NCBI GenBank assembly: GCA_016716135.1
Contig: JADJWX010000016.1
Location: 99,847 to 163,846, forward strand
Origin: Lewinellaceae bacterium
Lineage (GTDB): Bacteria; Bacteroidota; Bacteroidia; Chitinophagales; Saprospiraceae
Direction of reading: 5' to 3'
DNA length: 64,000 nt
Numbering within the stretch: position 1 is the stretch's first letter; every line of letters starts with the position of its first letter. The translations under genes were made by a program, and so were the position numbers. The notes below the pieces were generated by a model. The model ran no database searches and was not told the origin of the DNA. It was given only the letters and a program-made list of their open reading frames with translations. Below are positions 52,238 to 61,465 of the stretch, piece after piece.

Positions 52238-53323
52238 ATGAAACAATCCAAACAGACCTACGTAGCCATCATGGCCGGTGGTGTCGGGAGCCGGTTCTGG
52301 CCCGGCAGCCGGGAAGCGCGGCCCAAGCAATTTATGGATATGCTTGGTGTTGGCAAAAGCCTGCTTCGACTAACATTTGAGCGTTTTTTACCCATTTGCC
52401 CGGCCGCCAATATTTACATCGTGACGAATGCCGCTTATCGGGAACTGGTAAAAAAAGAGCTCCCTGAACTTACGGACAATCAAATTATCGGGGAGCCAAG
52501 CCGGAACAATACGGCGCCGTGCATTGCCTACACGGCATTTAAACTGGCCGGGCTCGATCCGGATGCCAACATGATCGTGGCGCCATCCGATCATATCGTA
52601 TTGCAGGAGGAGGCCTTTCGGCAAAAATTGGTGCAAGCGCTGAAATTCGCCTCAACAAACGATGCCCTGGTTACGCTCGGCATAAAACCCTCCCGGGTGG
52701 ATACCGGGTACGGGTACATTCAATTTGAACAGACGCCGGAAAACGGCATCTGCAAAGTTGCCCGGTTTACCGAAAAACCGGACCGTGAAACAGCGGAGCA
52801 ATTCGTCAAATCAGGTGAATACCTTTGGAATGCCGGAATTTTTGTCTGGAGCCTGAAAGCCATACTTAACGCATTTCAAAACTTGTCACCGGAAATCTAC
52901 CAGATTCTTGGACAAGGACGCGGGCAATACAATACACCTGCGGAACAGAATTTCATGGAAACATATTACCCGACAACACCCGAGATTTCGGTAGATTTTG
53001 CCATAATGGAAAAGGCTGAAAACGTTTATACCATACCTTCCGAATTTGGTTGGTCCGACCTCGGTACCTGGGCAAGCCTGCACGCCGAATGCCCGAAAGA
53101 CGCACACGGCAACGTACTTCAGGGTGATGCAATATTAGCCCTGGAAACAAGCAACAGTTTGGTCCGTGCACCCAATGGAAAACTTGTGGTTGTGAAAGAC
53201 CTGCAGGACTATATCATCGTGGATGAACCGGATGTATTACTAATTTATCCCAAATCGAAAGAGCAGGAAATCAAACAGGTCAGAGGCACAGTCAGTACCC
53301 GCTTTGGGGAAATTTATCTTTGA
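52238..53323 (+). CDS. manC: Mannose-1-phosphate guanylyltransferase
   Basis: This enzyme makes GDP-mannose from GTP and mannose-1-phosphate, feeding Gmd. The 361-residue protein has the nucleotidyltransferase signature IMAGGVGSRFWPGSREARPKQF... at its N-terminus, VAPSDHIVLQ, a sugar-binding FTEKPD and WNAGIFVWS, then EFGWSDLGTWASL. It lacks the C-terminal cupin phosphomannose isomerase domain found in bifunctional ManC, so fructose-6-phosphate isomerisation must come from elsewhere. ATG 52238 is 4 bases after fcl. The group gmd, fcl, manC thus supplies GDP-L-fucose. Confidence 0.95.
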   Translation: MKQSKQTYVAIMAGGVGSRFWPGSREARPKQFMDMLGVGKSLLRLTFERFLPICPAANIYIVTNAAYRELVKKELPELTDNQIIGEPSRNNTAPCIAYTAFKLAGLDPDANMIVAPSDHIVLQEEAFRQKLVQALKFASTNDALVTLGIKPSRVDTGYGYIQFEQTPENGICKVARFTEKPDRETAEQFVKSGEYLWNAGIFVWSLKAILNAFQNLSPEIYQILGQGRGQYNTPAEQNFMETYYPTTPEISVDFAIMEKAENVYTIPSEFGWSDLGTWASLHAECPKDAHGNVLQGDAILALETSNSLVRAPNGKLVVVKDLQDYIIVDEPDVLLIYPKSKEQEIKQVRGTVSTRFGEIYL

Positions 53324-53449
53324 GGCGAGAAAATTTTTTTGTGTTATGGTTTGAACCATAAAAGAGTTTGCATACTTTAGCCCCATCAACATTTTTAATC
53401 CTTTTTTAATCACCGTTTCTCATTCACCTGAGTTATTCGGTCCCGGTCT

Positions 53450-53767
53450 GTGAACCATTTTAATCATCACTTAAACAGCAGCACCGTGAGACAACAGTAC
53501 CAAGCTATCACTGTTCACCCTGAGATCCAAGATGGAGCACCCGTTTTTAGCGGAACACGTATTCGAATTGAAACCTTTTATGATTTTATGCGAATTGGCG
53601 TAAGTGTCAATGAGTTTCTGCATGAATTCCCTTCCATTACCCGCGACCAAGCATTGGAGGTCTATAATCTGGTAGAAAAACAATATACCGTAGACCAGAT
53701 CAAATCGCTGGTTAATGGCCCGAGCAACGCTTCGTCAACCCCACGATTCTATTCGGCAAACCGCTAG
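53450..53767 (+). CDS. DUF433 protein (antitoxin-like)
   Basis: The core of this protein of about 105 residues matches DUF433: ITVHPEIQDGAPVFSGTRIRIETFYDFMRIGVSVNEFLHEFP, then ITRDQALEVYNLV. DUF433 proteins are winged-helix antitoxins, usually paired with a PIN-like DUF5615 toxin. No partner gene lies beside it, so it is an orphan here. Starts at GTG 53450 or GTG 53486 are possible; the second gives the more usual N-terminus (VRQQYQAIT). It is a single gene with a strong terminator after it, placed between manC and a glycosyltransferase gene. A perfect 8-bp hairpin (53344-53361, TTATGGTT/AACCATAA) lies in the upstream gap. Confidence 0.78.
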   Translation: MNHFNHHLNSSTVRQQYQAITVHPEIQDGAPVFSGTRIRIETFYDFMRIGVSVNEFLHEFPSITRDQALEVYNLVEKQYTVDQIKSLVNGPSNASSTPRFYSANR

Positions 53768-53790
53768 AAAAAACAAACACGCACACCTTT

Positions 53791-53832
53791 ACTGCGCCAT
53801 TCGTCGGCATGACGAATGGCGCAGTGCTATTT
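53791..53832 (+). terminator. Intrinsic terminator after the DUF433 gene
   Basis: ACTGCGCCATTCGTC (53791-53805) and its exact inverse (53811-53825) form a perfect 15-bp stem with loop GGCAT, followed by GCTATTTT. The hairpin covers the ATG at 53816, so that ATG is an unlikely start for the following gene. Confidence 0.8.
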
Positions 53833-53860
53833 TAGCCGCACGCTAAACCGGAAAAATCCT

Positions 53861-54985
53861 TTGCCTGCAAAAAAAATTCTGCTCGTAGCCAATACGGCCT
53901 GGAACCTGTGGAACTACCGCAGTGGATTAATCAGTAAATTAATTGAATCCGGATATGACGTAGTGCTGGCCGCACCAGGCGACAGGTTTCAAAAAAAACT
54001 CCGGGAAACGTTCCCTTGCCGGTTTATTCCGCTTCAGCAGCTTGCCCGGCGTAGTTTTTCAATTATACAAAATGCCCGTTGCCTGTCCGAATGCTTTCAT
54101 TTATTCCGGCGAGAACGCCCGGACCTTGTGCTGCTTTTTACCATAAAACCGAATATTCTGGGAAATTTTGCCGCATGGCTGGCAGGGACCAGCACACTCT
54201 CGATTATTGAGGGCATGGGATACGCCGGGACGCATGCCGCCAGGTGGTACTGGTTTGCAGCGCCGATGTACCGACTGGCGCTGCAACAACCCGGCAAAGT
54301 GATTTTCCTCAACCAGGACGATAAGCGGGCTTTTTGCCGACACCACTTAATAAAACCTGAGCAGGCGCTCGTAATTCACGGCCCGGGTGTGAATACCGAA
54401 CAGTTTCAACCTGCCGGCTATCGCAAGTCTGCTAAAATAGTTTTTTTGTATTGCGGCAGATTTTTGATTGAAAAGGGCATCCGGGAATTTGTCGAAGCAG
54501 CCCGGCAATTGAAACGACAATACACCAATCTTGAATTCCAGGTATTGGGCAGTCCGGATCCCGGCAATCCTGCCACCATTTCCAAAACGGAACTTCAAAC
54601 CTGGAAGCAAACCCAGGATATCCGGGTTTTAGGCAGTGCCGACGATGTCCGCCCATACCTTGCACAGGCGGATGTCCTGGTTTTGCCAAGTTACTACCGG
54701 GAAGGCGTACCGCGATCAGTGTTGGAAGCGATGGCAATGGAAAAAATTATTGTGACCACGGACACACCCGGTTGCCGCGACACGGTGGATGACGGGCAAA
54801 CAGGTTTTTTAATACCGCCTAAAAATGTAGAGGCGCTCATTGCCGCTATGCAAAAAATTTGCACGCTATCCCCGGAGTTACGCCGTCAAATGGGGACAAG
54901 CGCCCGAAAAAAGGTAATGCAGGAATTCAGCGACGTTCAGGTTTTACCCCAATATCTGGAAGTGATCAAATCGCTAGTCTGTTAA
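53861..54985 (+). CDS. Glycosyltransferase family 4
   Basis: The 374-residue protein has KKILLVANTAWNLWNYRSGLISKLIESGYDVV at the N-terminus and a GT4 C-terminal half with KIVFLYCGRFLIEKGIREFVEAA and donor-site LPSYYREGVPRSVLEAMAMEKIIVTTDTPGCRD. It resembles the PglA/CapM-type N-acetylgalactosaminyl- and fucosyl-transferases of capsule loci. I prefer TTG 53861, since ATG 53816 lies inside a terminator stem and would add 15 unlikely residues. The last 20 bases overlap the end of the convergent gene at 54966. Confidence 0.85.
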   Translation: MPAKKILLVANTAWNLWNYRSGLISKLIESGYDVVLAAPGDRFQKKLRETFPCRFIPLQQLARRSFSIIQNARCLSECFHLFRRERPDLVLLFTIKPNILGNFAAWLAGTSTLSIIEGMGYAGTHAARWYWFAAPMYRLALQQPGKVIFLNQDDKRAFCRHHLIKPEQALVIHGPGVNTEQFQPAGYRKSAKIVFLYCGRFLIEKGIREFVEAARQLKRQYTNLEFQVLGSPDPGNPATISKTELQTWKQTQDIRVLGSADDVRPYLAQADVLVLPSYYREGVPRSVLEAMAMEKIIVTTDTPGCRDTVDDGQTGFLIPPKNVEALIAAMQKICTLSPELRRQMGTSARKKVMQEFSDVQVLPQYLEVIKSLVC

Positions 54986-56249
54986 AATAACTGGCGGCAA
55001 CAGCCTCTATTTCACAAGATTCCAGTTGTTGCCCACGAGCATTTCCGGCCTTGTGACCGGTTTCCAAAAAGTGTAGCCATTGTTGGAACTGCGCTTCTGG
55101 GACACCATTTTCATGTACTGAAAGGCACAGCAAACCGGAATCCCCCCCCCAGAATTGAATAAACGCATCCGGTTCCACATAAGCCAAATGCACTACCGGC
55201 TTGCCGGAGGCAAAATATTCTACCGCCTTGCTGGGCAATTGATACCGGGTTGTATTTCCGATATGAAGAAGGATATCCATTTGCGCCATAGCCAACCGCA
55301 CTTCCGCTCGTGAGCGCAGTCCATGCAATTGCACACCTTCCAATCGCCGGAGTTTTCCATAAAACTCCGGAAATATTTCACCAAAAAAATGCACGATCAG
55401 CCTTTTTCCCAAGGCTGGGCGGACTGCCAGGGTTTTTTCCAAAAGGGCCAAAAGGGCATCCGGTGTACGAACCGGTTTATACAGGGCGCCGAAATATCCC
55501 AGGTGAATCAAATTTCTTTTTGAAGTACCCGGATCAGGTGTATTTGTTGGCCAGGGCGGATGAATCAGGGGAGGGACTATGCCGATTTTATCGCCAATAA
55601 TTTCAAATGCCCGCCTATACGCAGAGCGCATGGCAGGATTGGTCACCACAACCGCATCAGCAGATTTCAGAACCAGTGCCTCCAGGCTTCGGGTAAATTT
55701 GGTATAAAAAGCGGTATTGCTAAACTCCTGGGCCGGCTGGACAAACGGATCGCCGATGTCGGCCAACCAGGTTAGGCCGGGAAACAAACGTTTGGCAAAT
55801 AATCCAATCAAATGCCCTGTAAATGGCAATGAAACCGAAATCACGGCATCAAATTCGTGTTGCCGAAGCAAGGCTCTAACCTGCCGCCGGGCCGGAAAAT
55901 ACCAAATACAAGCATCGTCCGGGAAACAGATCTTTTTCCAAACCACCTTGTACAGCCAGGCAAACAGCCGCAACATCAAACCCGGACGAACCACGCCCTG
56001 CCCTACCCTTCCACGTCCGCTTTTTAGTCCGGCATAATAATATACCACTTCCTTCAGGGAGTCAAAGCCGGCACGATGCACCCGGACGCCGTTCCGTTTT
56101 TCGCACCCTGGATACCCGCGTTGCCGCGCACAAACGACATGCACGGTGTGCCCCCCGGCGGCCCAGTACTCCGCCAAACTCGTCCAACGGTGCGCCCGGG
56201 GATGTATGAACGGATAATACCATGCTGAAATAATAAGCAGTCGCGCCAT
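54966..56249 (-). CDS. Glycosyltransferase family 4-like protein
   Basis: The 427-residue product opens ARLLIISAWYYPFIHPRAHRWTSLAEYWAAGGHTVHVV, a pattern of GT4 enzymes with a long N-terminal domain. PGLTWLADIGDPFVQPAQEFSNTAFY is seen in the middle, and YQLPSKAVEYFASGKPVVHLAYVE near the donor site. The sugar is unknown. It is the last gene of a minus-strand set (DUF4403 protein, GT4, GT4) and meets the plus-strand glycosyltransferase gene tail to tail with a 20-base overlap. A CCCCCCCC run at 55143-55150 lies within the gene in frame. Confidence 0.84.
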   Translation of the reverse strand: MARLLIISAWYYPFIHPRAHRWTSLAEYWAAGGHTVHVVCARQRGYPGCEKRNGVRVHRAGFDSLKEVVYYYAGLKSGRGRVGQGVVRPGLMLRLFAWLYKVVWKKICFPDDACIWYFPARRQVRALLRQHEFDAVISVSLPFTGHLIGLFAKRLFPGLTWLADIGDPFVQPAQEFSNTAFYTKFTRSLEALVLKSADAVVVTNPAMRSAYRRAFEIIGDKIGIVPPLIHPPWPTNTPDPGTSKRNLIHLGYFGALYKPVRTPDALLALLEKTLAVRPALGKRLIVHFFGEIFPEFYGKLRRLEGVQLHGLRSRAEVRLAMAQMDILLHIGNTTRYQLPSKAVEYFASGKPVVHLAYVEPDAFIQFWGGDSGLLCLSVHENGVPEAQFQQWLHFLETGHKAGNARGQQLESCEIEAVAASYFNRLAI

Positions 56250-56279
56250 GGCAATACGTTGAAGTTTGACTGAACGGAA

Positions 56280-57443
56280 TCAAATCACCAGTTCCCGGTA
56301 AACCGCGTGCAAAGCGGCAGCGCTCTTTTGCACCGTAAACTGTGTTTCGACCTGCTTGCGGGCATTTTCCTGGAAGCGGGCAAATTCCTGGTTTCCCATT
56401 GAATAAAATTGTTGAATGGCCTTGGCCAGCCGGGCAGCATCCTCCTCGTCTGCCAGGAGTCCGGAGTAGCCGTCCCGCACCGCATCGGCAAGATCAAAAT
56501 GCCGGGTAGCCAATACCGGCAGGCCCACCGCCTGTGCTTCCAGCAAAACAACCGGTGTGGCTTCATGATCGCCGTCGGCTGCGCGGCAACTGGGATGAAT
56601 GAAGGCATCAAAACGGGATAGGAAGTTTGCCATGTCGGTATGCTGCACCGGATTGAGCCAACGGACATTTTGCTCCAGGTTATGCTCCCGGATAAATTGT
56701 TTGAGCCGCCGTACCAACAATTTGTCCTGCTGCTCTCCGGCCAACGTCAGATGCAAATCTGGGCAATCCGGCAGAGCAAGTTTTAAGGCCTCCAACGTAG
56801 TCAGGTGGCCTTTTTTGGCGGTAAACGTTGCGACCTGAACCAGGTTCAGCTGCCCCGAATTTTTCTTTTTTAAAAAAAAAGGGAACATGGCAAGATCCGG
56901 ACTAGGCCGTACAACCCGGAGTTTCTCGGCCGGGCAACCCAATGCTTCCAGGGCCTGGCACCCGGTCGGGCTGGCAGCAACCACACGGCTGGCACCGACA
57001 AACAATTGGCGGTACTTCCGCCGGAAAACCGGCCGGTGGTTCAGTAGTTTTTCATAATCAAAACCATAAAATGTGACGACCAGAGGCCGCTTCAATTTTT
57101 GCGCCAGCGGCAAATACAGGCAGCCAGTGGGGCCAAAATGAGCGTGTAAAACATCCGGCGGGTCATACCGAAGTTGTTTTTCCAACCACCACCGATAACT
57201 GGGAAAAAACCGTTGCGATCGCGCAAACAGCCGCTGCCAGCCCGGGAGTTCCCATTCGGAAACAGGCTCCAGCAAACCGGGAATTTGCAGCGGATTTTTC
57301 CAGTACCGGAATTGCGGCTGATAAAATTGATTTTTAACGATCCAGGGGGCTGCCACTTCAGTTTGTTGCAAGTGTGCCAACAAGCGCCCAACCCAACTCA
57401 ACGTGCTGGGCAAATACCAATCGAACAAATGCAGGATACGCAT
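56280..57443 (-). CDS. Glycosyltransferase family 4 (WcaL/AmsK-like)
   Basis: The 387-residue GT-B protein shows VLHAHFGPTGCLYLPLAQKLKRPLVVTFYGFDYEKLL, typical of the colanic acid/amylovoran group (WcaL, AmsK). It also has LNLVQVATFTAKKGHLTTLEAL, LHLTLAGEQQDKLLV and the donor-site HPSCRAADGDHEATPVVLLEAQAVGLPVLATRH, with GDHE-P-VLLEA carrying the acidic pair. It would elongate the repeat unit or a separate glycan. It begins 9 bases after the DUF4403 gene and ends 30 bases before the next GT4 gene, so all three are probably co-transcribed. Confidence 0.87.
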   Translation of the reverse strand: MRILHLFDWYLPSTLSWVGRLLAHLQQTEVAAPWIVKNQFYQPQFRYWKNPLQIPGLLEPVSEWELPGWQRLFARSQRFFPSYRWWLEKQLRYDPPDVLHAHFGPTGCLYLPLAQKLKRPLVVTFYGFDYEKLLNHRPVFRRKYRQLFVGASRVVAASPTGCQALEALGCPAEKLRVVRPSPDLAMFPFFLKKKNSGQLNLVQVATFTAKKGHLTTLEALKLALPDCPDLHLTLAGEQQDKLLVRRLKQFIREHNLEQNVRWLNPVQHTDMANFLSRFDAFIHPSCRAADGDHEATPVVLLEAQAVGLPVLATRHFDLADAVRDGYSGLLADEEDAARLAKAIQQFYSMGNQEFARFQENARKQVETQFTVQKSAAALHAVYRELVI

Positions 57444-57452
57444 AAACAGAAC

Positions 57453-58832
57453 TCAGAGGCCGCGTACATCCACGCGCAGCTTGCCTTTTGAAAACAGATC
57501 AACGCGGAGCCCCGAAGCCGTCACCCGCGTTTGTTCCACAGTGAGGCTGTCGACGGTGCCGGACAGGAGCACGCCGGGCTGGATTTCGTAGTAGTTCAGC
57601 GTTTGCTGGATCGAATTTTTGAGCGTCGAAATATTCTCCGTCAACGGAAAGGTCATAGAAGCCGCCATGCGCTTTTTAATAGTTCCGGAAAACAGCCACG
57701 CGGCGGATTTGAGTAAAAAATTACGGGTTTCGGTATGGAAGTCAAGATCCGTCACCTCGATTTGATTTTTCTCCTGATTGAACACCGGGCGGCCCATGAA
57801 GTAAATATTGCCGTTGAAAGAACCGGAAAGTTTGGCATTGACCACAAGCCGGTCATCATTGCCCCATAGTTTGATGTCTTCGATCAACACGTTGCGTTTG
57901 CCCGACTCGAACGTTTGGCCCACCATCGCCGCCCGAACCAGGCGTTCAGCCTCCGGAAACGGCACATCTGTTACAATGCGCACCTGAAAACCCTCCGGCG
58001 CCTGGTGGATGGCGCGAAGGTTCGGCACATTGGAATTTTCGCGAAAAACCGGTTTTTCACCAAATGTGACGTCGTTATAGCATTCCACGGCAATGCTGGC
58101 GCGCAAGGAGTTCATATCCGTCACAAGCGGCGTCATCGCAATCGAAACAGGCGTCGATTTGATCCACATGCGATAGGATTCGTCGAGCAGCACCGGCTCC
58201 TGAAGCGCCGTCCATGCTTCCTGTACGTATGGTTTCAGGTTGAATTGCTGGCTGATCATTCGGTCGAGCGATTGGCTCAGGGTCAATTTACTTCGGTTGA
58301 GCGCCAGGTTAGCGAGCGACTCGATGTTGATGTTGCCGAGCCCGGTTTTCAATACCGGTTTGGTCAGCCACTCATGGTATTCCACCTCCGTACGGGTGCT
58401 CAACGACCAGTCGGGATTGATGCCGAACGTGGTTTTCATATTGAGCGCCAGATCGCCTTGCACCTCCGCAGCGCCGAGGAATAGTTTTTGCTTGGCCCAT
58501 ACGTTGAGCGGGATACGGTATTTGAATACGTTGCCGCTGAGAAACATCGTGATGGGCTGAATCTTGGTTAGCTTCAGCATCAGGTCGTCGCCACCATTAT
58601 CGGTATAGGAATAATCTTCGTAGAGCACACCGACCAGTCGGGAATTGAGGCCGGTCACCAGGTCATTGACCGAGATGTGGAACGGGATGGTCAGTGTGGA
58701 GATCAATGGCGTTTCGTCTACCATGTTGTAGCGTTCGCCCGGGTGTGGGGCGCTTACATTTTTAGCGGATTTACAAAAAGAAAACAGGGCTGTGGCAGCC
58801 ACGGCGGCGCCAAAAAGGAATACGCGTTTCAT
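57453..58832 (-). CDS. DUF4403 family lipoprotein
   Basis: The 459-residue product starts with a lipoprotein signal peptide (ALFSFC, Cys20). The rest fits the DUF4403 family, which has two tandem lipid-binding, BPI/TULIP-like domains. Typical stretches are TLTIPFHISVNDLVTGLNSRLVG, VWAKQKLFLGAAEVQGDLALNMKT and LNNTIQQTL-like NSIQQTLNYYEIQPGVLLSG near the end. The function is unknown; a role in outer-membrane lipid handling is inference. A TATCTTTG box lies 22 bases upstream. Two glycosyltransferase genes follow closely on the same strand. Confidence 0.87.
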   Translation of the reverse strand: MKRVFLFGAAVAATALFSFCKSAKNVSAPHPGERYNMVDETPLISTLTIPFHISVNDLVTGLNSRLVGVLYEDYSYTDNGGDDLMLKLTKIQPITMFLSGNVFKYRIPLNVWAKQKLFLGAAEVQGDLALNMKTTFGINPDWSLSTRTEVEYHEWLTKPVLKTGLGNINIESLANLALNRSKLTLSQSLDRMISQQFNLKPYVQEAWTALQEPVLLDESYRMWIKSTPVSIAMTPLVTDMNSLRASIAVECYNDVTFGEKPVFRENSNVPNLRAIHQAPEGFQVRIVTDVPFPEAERLVRAAMVGQTFESGKRNVLIEDIKLWGNDDRLVVNAKLSGSFNGNIYFMGRPVFNQEKNQIEVTDLDFHTETRNFLLKSAAWLFSGTIKKRMAASMTFPLTENISTLKNSIQQTLNYYEIQPGVLLSGTVDSLTVEQTRVTASGLRVDLFSKGKLRVDVRGL

Positions 58833-58853
58833 GTGTGGAATTGTTCAACGAGG

Positions 58854-58861
58854 CAAAGATA
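58854..58861 (-). promoter_or_regulatory. Candidate -7 box for the DUF4403 gene
   Basis: The minus strand reads TATCTTTG, an exact TAnnTTTG match, 21 bases before the ATG at 58832. No TTG lies at the expected upstream position. The rest of the 206-base divergent gap to 59039 shows nothing further. Confidence 0.5.
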
Positions 58862-59038
58862 TGGGTTATCGGTGAGGCGTTTTTTGAGTTTTCTTTCTGA
58901 AAAAAAACAAAGTGCCGGATATAAAACGCTGCCTCAAATCTGTGCAAAAATTGAACAGGCAAAGCCGTCATGCCGGGGTTAAAAGGTAACTTGCGCATTC
59001 CTTTCCTGTACTGTGCGCTCTATTCAATTTAACAAAAT

Positions 59039-60073
59039 ATGAAACTGTTCGTTCGTTTTTTCCCCGTTCTGCTCCTCCTGCCATTTTGTAAAAATACCAA
59101 TACCGAAACCACCATGCCGACCCAACGTCCGGATTATGCCATCGCCATCCACGGTGGCGCCGGCACCATCCGAAAAAGCGACATAACGCCGGAACAGGAA
59201 GCCGGCTACCGCGCAGCATTGGACACGGCGCTAACAATCGGGGAAACCATCCTGAAAAACGGCGGTATGGCGCTCGACGCCGTCACGGCAACCATCGCCT
59301 ACCTCGAAGACAATCCCCTGTTCAATGCAGGCCGCGGCGCCGTATTCACCCACGAAGGACGCAATGAACACGATGCCAGCATCATGGATGGCCGCAACCA
59401 AATGGCAGGCGCCGTGGGCGGAGTTTCCATAGTAAAAAACCCGATCCGGCTGGCGCGGGCAATTATGGAAAAGTCCCCGCATGTTATGCTCAGCGGTTCT
59501 GGCGCCGAACAGTTTGCCATTGAAAACGGCCTCGACACGGTGGCGCCATCCTGGTTTTTTACCCAACGCCGCTGGGACAGTTTGCAAAAAGTTTTGGAAA
59601 AAGAAAAAGCGCAACAACCCCGGGGGCAACTCAAACCATCCCGCTTTGAAGATCAAAAATTTGGCACTGTTGGCTGCGTGGTGCTCGACAAAAACGGCAA
59701 CCTCGCCGCCGGCACTTCCACCGGAGGCATGACCAACAAACGCTGGAACCGCCTGGGCGATACCCCTGTTATCGGCGCCGGCACCTACGCCTCTAACGAC
59801 GGCTGTGCGGTATCCTGCACCGGACATGGCGAATATTTTATCCGGTATGCGGTAGCTCACGACGTTTGGGCGCGCATGGTGTATGGCGGCCTTTCCCTGG
59901 AAGACGCCGCCAAGCAGATCGTCATGCAAAAACTGGTGGAAAAAGGCGGCGAAGGCGGTTTGATTGCCGTGGATAAGGACGGAAATATTGCAATGCCGTT
60001 CAACTCGGAAGGGATGTACCGCGGCTTTGCCAAACCGGGCGAACGGCAGGTGTTGATTTACCAAACAGAATAG
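59039..60073 (+). CDS. Isoaspartyl peptidase / L-asparaginase (Ntn hydrolase)
   Basis: The enzyme cleaves isoaspartyl dipeptides and asparagine. The 344-residue precursor self-cleaves before Thr210 (QKFGTVGCVVLDKNGNLAA), which becomes the nucleophile. Other marks are YAIAIHGGAGTIRKSDITPE near the start, NPLFNAGRGAVFT and GTSTGGMTNKRWNRLGDTPVIGAG, the substrate loop. A short lipoprotein-like signal (LLLLPFC, Cys17) suggests export to the periplasm or outer membrane, unlike the cytoplasmic E. coli IaaA. It starts 206 bases after the divergent DUF4403 gene. A weak GGGCAA/TTGCCC hairpin follows the stop. Confidence 0.93.
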   Translation: MKLFVRFFPVLLLLPFCKNTNTETTMPTQRPDYAIAIHGGAGTIRKSDITPEQEAGYRAALDTALTIGETILKNGGMALDAVTATIAYLEDNPLFNAGRGAVFTHEGRNEHDASIMDGRNQMAGAVGGVSIVKNPIRLARAIMEKSPHVMLSGSGAEQFAIENGLDTVAPSWFFTQRRWDSLQKVLEKEKAQQPRGQLKPSRFEDQKFGTVGCVVLDKNGNLAAGTSTGGMTNKRWNRLGDTPVIGAGTYASNDGCAVSCTGHGEYFIRYAVAHDVWARMVYGGLSLEDAAKQIVMQKLVEKGGEGGLIAVDKDGNIAMPFNSEGMYRGFAKPGERQVLIYQTE

Positions 60074-60136
60074 GGGCAAGTCATGCGTTTGCCCTTGTAT
60101 CCCCGAAGCTGGCCCGTACATTTCACGGGGCTGCTT

Positions 60137-60144
60137 TACATTTG
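60137..60144 (+). promoter_or_regulatory. Candidate -7 box for rarA
   Basis: TACATTTG matches TAnnTTTG and ends 21 bases before ATG 60166. This supports that ATG over the TTG at 60142, which is inside the box. Confidence 0.45.
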
Positions 60145-60165
60145 TGCAAATACAATTTCAAAAAA

Positions 60166-61440
60166 ATGACACCGCTCGCCGAACGCATGCGCCCGCAAAC
60201 CCTCGAAGCCTTTTTGGGCCAACGACACCTCGTGGGTGAAGGCGCCGTGCTGCGACAGGCCATTGAAGCCGGAAAAATCCCCTCGTTCATTTTGTGGGGC
60301 CCGCCGGGTGTTGGCAAGACCACGTTGGCGCAGTTGATTGCGAAATTATTGAAAAAACCGTTTTACCAGCTTTCCGCAATCAACTCGGGGGTGAAAGATA
60401 TCCGGGAGGCCATCGACAATGCTGAAAAAACAACGCTGTTCCAGGCCAAAGGCGCGATTTTGTTCATCGATGAAATTCACCGTTTTTCCAAAAGTCAGCA
60501 GGATGCCTTGCTGGGCGCAGTGGAAAAAGGCGTGGTGTCGCTGATCGGGGCCACTACCGAAAATCCTTCTTTTGAAGTAATCCCGGCCCTGCTTTCCCGC
60601 TGCCAGGTATATGTGCTGGAGCATCTGACCAAGGCGGAGTTGGTTTCGTTGATCGACCGTGCGCTTGAGGAAGATGACGTACTGAAAAACGCCGACATCG
60701 AAATTGTGGAAACAGACGCCCTGCTGCTGTACTCCGGAGGTGATGCCCGGCGCCTGTTGAATGCGCTCGAATTGGTATCCAACTACGGCAAGCCCGGCGA
60801 GACCCTGCGCATTACCAACGAATTGGTCCGGCAACGCATTCAGCAAAATATTGCCCTGTACGACAAAAGCGGCGAACAGCACTACGATATAATTTCGGCT
60901 TTCATCAAAAGTGTGCGCGGCAGCGACCCCAATGCGGCGGTGTACTGGCTGGCGCGCATGCTGGACGGCGGGGAGGATATTGAGTTCATCGCCAGACGGC
61001 TCATCATCCTGGCCGCTGAAGACATTGGCCTGGCCAATCCGAATGCCCTGCTACTCGCTACTACCACCATGGACGCCATTCGCATGATCGGCATGCCGGA
61101 AGCCCGGATCATCCTTTCGGAATGCGCTATTTACCTGGCCACCTCGCCCAAAAGTAATTCGGCCTACCTGGCCATTGGCAAGGCACTCGAAGCAGTGCGC
61201 AGTGGCGGCGGCCAACCGGTACCGCTTCACCTCCGCAATGCCCCGACCAAACTGATGAAAGAACTGGACTATGGCGCCGGGTACAAATATGCCCATGATT
61301 TTCCCGGGCATTTTGTGCAACAAGACTTTTTACCGGAGGAACTTCGCCGCAAAATTTTGTACGAGCCGGCCGGCAATCCGGCCGAACTGCGCGTCCGCCA
61401 AAAACTCCAGGAGGACTGGAAAGGCTGGTATTCCTATTAG
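60166..61440 (+). CDS. rarA: Replication-associated recombination protein A (MgsA)
   Basis: RarA is a AAA+ ATPase related to clamp loaders that acts at stalled forks together with SSB. The 424-residue protein opens TPLAERMRPQTLEAFLGQRHLVG, has Walker A GPPGVGKT (45-52), Walker B ILFIDEIHRFSKSQQDALL, sensor-1 GATTENPSFEVIPALLSRCQVY, and a C-terminal tetramerisation region with SDPNAAVYWLARMLDGGED and ARRLIILAAEDIGLANP. The order and length are those of RarA. ATG 60166 is chosen because the longer reading from TTG 60142 would overlap the promoter box. A small hairpin with TTTT follows the stop. Confidence 0.95.
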   Translation: MTPLAERMRPQTLEAFLGQRHLVGEGAVLRQAIEAGKIPSFILWGPPGVGKTTLAQLIAKLLKKPFYQLSAINSGVKDIREAIDNAEKTTLFQAKGAILFIDEIHRFSKSQQDALLGAVEKGVVSLIGATTENPSFEVIPALLSRCQVYVLEHLTKAELVSLIDRALEEDDVLKNADIEIVETDALLLYSGGDARRLLNALELVSNYGKPGETLRITNELVRQRIQQNIALYDKSGEQHYDIISAFIKSVRGSDPNAAVYWLARMLDGGEDIEFIARRLIILAAEDIGLANPNALLLATTTMDAIRMIGMPEARIILSECAIYLATSPKSNSAYLAIGKALEAVRSGGGQPVPLHLRNAPTKLMKELDYGAGYKYAHDFPGHFVQQDFLPEELRRKILYEPAGNPAELRVRQKLQEDWKGWYSY

Positions 61441-61465
61441 CGGTCCAGATTTAGTACCGCTTTTG
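61439..61465 (+). terminator. Possible terminator after rarA
   Basis: AGCGGT (61439-61444) pairs with ACCGCT (61456-61461) and TTTT follows at once. The 6-bp stem is short and overlaps the stop codon, so strength is probably modest. Confidence 0.45.
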
